Positions 17,656 through 21,975 of a stretch of DNA of 21,975 nt are shown piece after piece (the stretch's first letter is position 1; the number at the start of each line of letters is the position of its first letter). The position numbers and the translations under genes are program-made. The stretch lies in assembly GCA_003427395.1 (NCBI GenBank), contig BFEA01000462.1, positions 839,210 to 861,184 of the forward strand. The letters are read 5' to 3'. The notes beneath the pieces were generated by a model, which saw only the letters and a list, made by a program, of their open reading frames with translations, searched no databases and was not told the DNA's origin. Source of the DNA: Chara braunii. Its lineage: Eukaryota > Streptophyta > Charophyceae > Charales > Characeae.

Positions 17656-19790
17656 TTGAAGTGTGTGAGTGTCATATGAAGTCTCATCTTTAATTATTCG
17701 TGGAATGTCAAAAGATCGGTGTGTTTCAGAGAGGTGTATCGTATCGCGGATGTCATCCGGGAGAGGTTGTGGCAGGCCCACTTCTGGGAGGTTTTTGCCC
17801 TCTTTTTGCAAGCGATCGTCGATGTCCATGAGGACGAGTGTTTTGATGAGGTGGGGCAGAATGTTTGCATCAGCGAGTTATCTGTGGAAATCATCACACA
17901 TTTCTTACCAGTATGTGTTGAAAAGTAGAAGCGGGTCAGCAGGTGAAGAATGGAGGACAATCATGACAAAGAGATCACGAACAGCAGCCGAGGATGAGAG
18001 GATGATTGCGTCATTAAGGACCTGGTCAAACTGCATGTTATCATTGAGGAGACCTAATGCTTCACAGGCCGCCTGAAATGTAGGGAAAACTTGGCCTTCG
18101 ATTGTACGGAGATGCTGGAAATTTGTTGCACACTCGTGAATGCGAAGAATTAAGGAGCATTCGAAGGTAAAAAACATCACCAGCGTTCGGTTTACGGTGT
18201 GCATTCGACCAAGAGTGAATGCTCCACGTTGCCTTAGTGTCCATTCTTTTGTTCATTTGTTGAACATGAACATACGACTCATTTCTTTGTAAAGCGGGTT
18301 GCAGTCATTTGGTTCGGCAGCATGAGCAGCATTCCATCGAAACCGTATTGTCAATTCGGTTTCGGGTGCAGGTTTGTTTGCTGCTTCTTTTGCTCGGTGT
18401 GGACGGAAATACACACGCCGTCGATTTTTCGTATGAACTGGCAAAGCATACATCGGCGGATGTCGTTCAGAGATAGGGAATTCAAAGATTCGCCAGGCTG
18501 CTTCACTCGCTCCAATTGTACGCATGTCTTGATAGGATTCAATTTCATCATTTGTGTTCATAGCATCTGTGATCATTGCTCTATCTAGCCCTTTCAAAAT
18601 GTATTCGTACATGTAGCGGCATGCAGCTGTTGATGCACAAATTTCAATGTTCAAGTGGCAACAGTAACGAAGGAGGAGGTTATAAGGAATGACCCACGGA
18701 TTATCGATTAGATGGTCGTCTCTCTCAGCAGACAGTCCTCCGTTGGTTGGGTCGTGGCGTTAATAAATTGGGTAGCCTGTGTCTTCGTTCCATGTGGTGC
18801 GTTCAGAGAATGGTTTGGGGAAGTAGTGATTGCAGTGGCCGTTGCGCATACACGAGGCAGCCATGTTATGGGAACCGCAGGGGCAATGCACCATGTGCAA
18901 AAAGACGAGGTCGCGCAGCTCCGGATTTTCAGGGAGTTCTGCACGTACAACAGAGTTAATTTGTTTAGGTGTGAAAATTTTGTGGTTGTCTTTCAAAAGC
19001 ACGATCAAATGTGCATGTGGGAGACCACGTTTCTGAAATTCAATGACATATACATATGTAGCAGTCGGGCCAAAAATCTGAGTGGAATGGATGTCATGTA
19101 TGAGTTGTCGCAGGTATCCTCTGAACACACGTGCCAGCAAATCCAGCCTGTCCGATGGTTGTTAGTCAGCGAGCAACGCCTCTTGAATTTCGGGGCAGTG
19201 TGGATTGCATGTCATTGTAATGAAGAAATCAAGTGCACCAAGCTGCTGAACTGCAACCATTGCATCTTGGTAACGTTTTATGCATGTCTCGTGGACCTCC
19301 GGTGAATGTTGTAGGCAGAATAATTCGTTGACCGATGTTTTCGTCATTGTCATGAGAGAAGACCTGATCACGGAGGTTTTGGTAGTACTCAGCATGTATG
19401 TCGGTTTGGTGGAGGCGGTTGTATAGGAGTCGTGCATTTTCAATTTTTGCAAAAGCCATGCAGAGATACTTTTGAAATAGGCGTGATGCACGGAATATGG
19501 TTGAACGTTCTGTGTCATGTGTATTGAGATTCCCATGCACCGATTCGATGGGTATTGGTGTCGGCGTGGTCTTCAAGTTCTGCAGACCAGCCATTATCAC
19601 CAGAGGGAAAAAGTAACACATAATATGCAGGGGATCGAAAGCGCGGTTGGTGTCAGCAACAGATAGAATGTCGCCTCCACGTCGGCGAACCACAACTTCA
19701 CGTGTGTTCGGCTCGTTATCCATCAAAAGACATAACTCATGAAGGTTTTCTAGCCGATTGTATCTATCCGAGGTTGTATGGTTTCAAGAT
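17656..19790 (-). pseudogene. Helitron Rep (HUH endonuclease) and linker, decayed
   Basis: The minus-strand N-terminus starts within the family near 19790 (RYNRLENLHE, REVVVRRRGGDIL, then YVLLFPSGDNGW in a shifted frame). Then come RASRLFQKYL, the IILPTTFTGGPRDM block, YQDAMVAV and DFFITMTCNP. The HUH motif is intact as GLPHAHLI (His codons 19009-19017). Then follow HCPCG, GHCNHYFPKPF and CRYMYEYILKG (18598-18620), which includes the tyrosines expected for strand transfer. One frame runs from about 19290 to 17656 with stops at 19162, 18760, 18253, 17905 and about 17881. The linker GQVFPTFQAACEALGLLND is typical. Rep would nick and join the element ends; the stops make it a relic. It continues directly into the helicase. 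Confidence 0.92.
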
Positions 19791-20315
19791 GAGCTCGTCT
19801 GAATCGTTGTTGTCTTTGACGATGCAAAAGCAACCGTGCTCCTTGTGTCGAGCGACGTTGAGCAGTGAGAGAAGATTCTGCATCTATTGGGATATTGTTA
19901 AAAGGAGACCGATAATAGAAAGGAAATAAGAATGAAGAAACATGTAACAATAGTAGAAATGGAAAAGAACACACAAATAGCCATGAAATTTGACAAAAAA
20001 AATCAGGACGAGCTTCAAAAGTCTGCAGTTGTCACTATTGGAAGGATATGACAAAATCATGAATGTGATTTTTGAGTTGTTACAAAAACAAAAGGTCCCA
20101 AAAATAAAGACAAACCGAATTGCAAAATCAAGGACCAAAAATGCCAATGCATTGGAACGGAAATAAAAATTGTCAAATAGCGAGGACATTTAAATTAACA
20201 AATAGCATTAGAAACAATAGAAACAAAATTTCAAGACATTTAAATGATACTAAATCGAAGATTTTCAGTGATCATCATTGCAAATATTTTTACAAATAAC
20301 GGGAATAAAATTTTA
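19791..20315. other. AT-rich stretch upstream of the Helitron gene
   Basis: About two-thirds A/T with long A-rich runs, and no coding frame with support. It may hold the Helitron 5' region; I could not identify a 5' TC terminus with confidence. Confidence 0.5.
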
Positions 20316-20490
20316 ACCCAGGCCAGCAGAGTGGCCCCGGGTTACTTGTTTGGTCGGGCCCCAAAAAATAGAAATAACATCTGGATTTTTCGGGTTTTTT
20401 TTTTTTTCTTTTTTCGTGGGAGCTTCTTCGGTCCTTACATAGGCTGGCCATCCGAAACCCAGGCGGCCCGGCCGGTAGCCTAGATTTCAA
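20316..20490. other. GC-rich island with hairpin and internal T-tract
   Basis: GC-rich blocks at 20316-20365 and 20440-20480 flank a T-rich run (about 20395-20415) inside AT-rich DNA. ACCCAGGCC (20316-20324) can pair with GGCCCCGGGT (20333-20342) with one bulge. On the minus strand this gives GC-rich sequence, an A-rich run, then GC-rich sequence, which may be a small retroposed element. Unclassified. Confidence 0.4.
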
Positions 20491-20772
20491 CATATTCAAA
20501 TAAAAACAATTTACATACTGCAAATGATCACTAGTGGACATATATGACAAAGAAAGAGAAAATAAAAAGAGTGAAAAAAGAAAAAAGGAAATCGGAATGG
20601 TTTTTTCATCTCTGATAATAAAAGAATGTAGTCCTGCAGAACATATGGTGAGGGACAAACCGCCAGGGATGCTGGGTCGAGAAGGAAGTTGCAGTCCTTT
20701 TTCCCTCTTCCCAACTCACAAACGAAATTATCACTATCATCCTCCCCTTGCTCTACTTTCCTCCCGTTAGAT
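20491..20772. other. Purine-rich spacer before the U6-like array
   Basis: AAAG-rich at 20548-20600, then mixed sequence ending in a C/T-rich block (CCCTTGCTCTACTTTCCTCC) that recurs before the U6-like copy at 21711. No gene seen. Confidence 0.5.
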
Positions 20773-20860
20773 AAAGAACCATGTCATAAGAAATGGGAAA
20801 CATAGAAAAAAGATTAGCATCGCCCCTAAACATAGATGATACGCATAATCAAGAAATGTT
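20773..20860 (+). ncRNA. U6 snRNA-like sequence, copy 1 (subfamily B, pseudogene)
   Basis: CATAAGAAATGGGAAACATA leads into AGATTAGCATCGCCCCTAAA and GATGATACGCATAAT. This follows the U6 order: ATAAAATTGG, ACAGAGA box, AGATTAGCATGGCCCCT, GATGACACGCAAAT. The ACAGAGA box is ACATAGA. There is no U6-type T-tract end and no clear Pol III upstream element, so it is a derivative rather than a working gene. Confidence 0.7.
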
Positions 20861-21002
20861 GAGAAAAAAACAAAAATGATTTTCGAAAAGCCGATAAAGC
20901 AAAAAAAAAAAAAAACGAAATTCAAATCCCCCCTGATCCCTATTTCTCATCTCTCCCTTCTACTACTCCAGTCACCGATCCTCCCCGACTTGCACAATCC
21001 CC

Positions 21003-21080
21003 GATCCCGCCCCCCTGACTCGTACTTCCCTAATCCCCAATCCCGCCCCCCTGACTCGTACTTCCCTAATCCCCGATTCC
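21003..21080. repeat. 36-bp tandem repeat, two copies, C-rich
   Basis: CTGACTCGTACTTCCCTAAT begins at 21015 and 21051, each within a CCCGATCCCGCCCCC-type context. It lies in a larger C/T-rich region (20930-21230) made of variants of GATCCC and CCCCGAT. Confidence 0.85.
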
Positions 21081-21471
21081 CCCACCACTATCCCGATCCC
21101 AATCAGGGCAATCCTCCCTTCTTCGCCAGTACCCCATCCTGATCGGGGCGATCCTAATCACTGCCTCCTCCAGGTGCCCTATTTTTCTCCTCCCTCCCCA
21201 TTTCTTCCCCCCCTGACCCTCCTCAGGCTTGCTGATGAGTTTCTGGAGAAGCACACGACGCCATGCCTTTCTGTTGACGTCGGCTTCACCTTTGCTCCGG
21301 AAGAGCGGATAAGCGGACTAATTGCAAGGCTGACGTGGCAGTCACCACGTGTGCCATCTTATCCACTCCCGTCGATACCCCGACTCCCCCACCACTATCT
21401 CTGATCTCGTATTACCCTCCTCTCCCACTACTACCCCGATTCCCCCACCGCTATGCAGATCCCGATCGCGG
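21081..21471. other. C/T-rich repeat-like spacer, no gene seen
   Basis: Variants of CCCCGATTCCCCCACCACTAT and TCCTCTCCCACTACTACCCC are scattered through it. A less repetitive block at 21228-21360 contains TGACGTGGCA. Open frames here are Pro/Ser-rich products of the repeats. Confidence 0.5.
21331..21353. promoter_or_regulatory. Inverted ACGTGG/CCACGT pair (bZIP-type cores)
   Basis: TGACGTGGCAGTCACCACGT contains ACGTGG and CCACGT in inverted orientation, followed by GTG (CCACGTGTG). These are core sites for plant bZIP/bHLH factors, and another TGACGTC lies about 60 bp upstream. No adjacent gene is evident, so function is speculative. Confidence 0.25.
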
Positions 21472-21472
21472 C

Positions 21473-21560
21473 AAAGAATCGTGCCATAAGAATAGGGAAA
21501 CAGAGAAAGAAGATTAGCATGGCCCCTGAGCACAGATAATACGCATAAATCGACAAATGC
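21473..21560 (+). ncRNA. U6 snRNA-like sequence, copy 2 (subfamily A, most complete)
   Basis: Carries CCATAAGAATAGGGAA, an exact ACAGAGA (21500-21506), AGATTAGCATGGCCCCTGAG (21511-21530) and GATAATACGCATAAATCG. These follow the order of eukaryotic U6: 5' region, ACAGAGA box, AGC triad (21516-21518), then the internal stem-loop region. Compared with standard U6 there are four extra bases between ACAGAGA and the AGC triad. No T-run terminator follows. The upstream GATCCCGATCGCGG may be a diverged 5' stem-loop. Confidence 0.78.
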
Positions 21561-21620
21561 CTTGATCCTCTCCCACTACTACCCCGATTTCCCCACCTCT
21601 ATGCAGATCCCGATCGCGAC

Positions 21621-21683
21621 AAAGAACCGTGCCATGAGAATAGGGAAACAGAGAAAGAAGATTAGCATGGCCTCTGAGCACAG
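21621..21683 (+). ncRNA. U6 snRNA-like sequence, copy 3 (subfamily A, 3' truncated)
   Basis: Same sequence as copy 2 through ACAGAGA and AGATTAGCATGGCCTCTGAG. It breaks off after CACAG into the C/T-rich lead of the next copy. The start lies 148 bp after the equivalent base in copy 2. Confidence 0.75.
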
Positions 21684-21710
21684 CCTTTGCTCTACTCTCC
21701 CCCCGTTAGA

Positions 21711-21799
21711 TAAAGAAGAGTGTCATAAGAAATGGGGAACACAGAAAGAAGATTAGCATTGCCCCTAAGCATAGATGATACGCATAAATCAGGAAATGC
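21711..21799 (+). ncRNA. U6 snRNA-like sequence, copy 4 (subfamily B)
   Basis: GTCATAAGAAATGGGGAACA, box variant ACACAGA, then AGATTAGCATTGCCCCTAAG and GATGATACGCATAAATC. Its upstream 30 bases (CTTTGCTCTACTCTCC, CCGTTAGATAAAGAA) match those of copy 1, so copies 1 and 4 share a lead as well as the U6-like part. Confidence 0.75.
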
Positions 21800-21930
21800 T
21801 CATACCCCTATTCCCCCACTACTATCTCGACATACTCCCCTGATCTCGTCTTATCCTCCTCTCCCACTACTATCCTCCTCTCCCACTACTACCTCAATTC
21901 CCCCACCGCTATGCCGATCCGGATCGCGAC
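21800..21930. repeat. C/T-rich lead module of the higher-order repeat
   Basis: Matches 21364-21470 in order: CATACCCC...CCCCCACTACTATCTC, CTGATCTCGTCTTATCCTCC, CTCCCACTACTA (here present twice), CCCCACCGCTATGC, GATCGCG. It leads into copy 5 as the earlier module leads into copy 2. Confidence 0.75.
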
Positions 21931-21975
21931 AAAGAACCGTGCCATAAGAATAGGGAAACAGAGAAAGAAGATTAG
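21931..21975 (+). ncRNA. U6 snRNA-like sequence, copy 5 (cut by window end)
   Basis: GTGCCATAAGAATAGGGAAA, ACAGAGA, then AAGAAGATTAG to the window edge. It is subfamily A, 458 bp after the same base in copy 2, so the array continues beyond the window. Confidence 0.75.

Noticed and set aside
17656-19164. TAA/TAG read as glutamine (altered nuclear code as in some green algae)
   Set aside because: One stop (3574, TAG) falls where Gln is expected, but others are TGA or lie at positions that do not favour Gln. The UBLCP1-like exon and the elements use CAA/CAG freely, so simple decay explains the data better.
21473-21560. Functional U6 snRNA gene
   Set aside because: There is no T-run terminator, no clear USE/TATA promoter at the right spacing, and four extra bases next to the catalytic triad.

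Overview
The window is eukaryotic, repeat-dominated nuclear DNA. It contains decayed Ty3/gypsy LTR-retrotransposon genes, a decayed Helitron (Rep-helicase) gene, a short TIR DNA transposon, tRNA-derived fragments, three long (CT)n tracts, a terminal exon with a consensus 3' splice site, and an array of U6-snRNA-like sequences. The element types, long CT arrays and one isolated exon among kilobases of repeats suggest a large plant or charophyte-alga genome. A Chara-like streptophyte alga is my best guess; that is inference, not proof.

Layout. 1-210: modular 45/30-bp tandem repeat. 448-518: perfect 28-bp hairpin. About 1.38-5.3 kb, minus strand: degenerate Ty3/gypsy pol (protease, RT, RNase H, integrase, SH3-like/chromodomain-like tail) with a candidate polypurine tract and LTR edge at 1841-1860. 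5.59-7.73 kb, plus strand: degenerate Gag (coiled coil, capsid, Gly/Arg-rich stretch, damaged zinc knuckle), so gag and pol lie head to head. 7.72-7.79 kb: tRNA-like sequence. 8,008-9,617: non-autonomous TIR transposon with nested CCAAGG palindromes. 9.6-11.07 kb: non-coding sequence with a (CT)n tract. 11,070-11,294: last exon of a UBLCP1-like phosphatase, with its end tandemly duplicated. 11.5-14.9 kb: non-coding DNA with foldbacks, duplications and two more CT tracts.

14.98-19.79 kb, minus strand: Helitron material. The Rep domain keeps its HUH motif and tyrosines. The PIF1-type helicase has damaged Walker motifs. An unclassified protein is encoded downstream of the helicase in the same direction. 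19.8-20.8 kb: AT-rich DNA with a GC-rich island. 20.77 kb to the end: at least five U6-snRNA-like segments embedded in C/T-rich repeats and arranged as a higher-order repeat that runs off the window.

No mobile-element gene here looks intact. Several are broken by nonsense codons that fit C-to-T or G-to-A change, and by frameshifts. The only plausible host coding sequence is the UBLCP1-like exon. The strongest candidates for something undescribed are the U6-derived satellite and the extra Helitron-linked protein.
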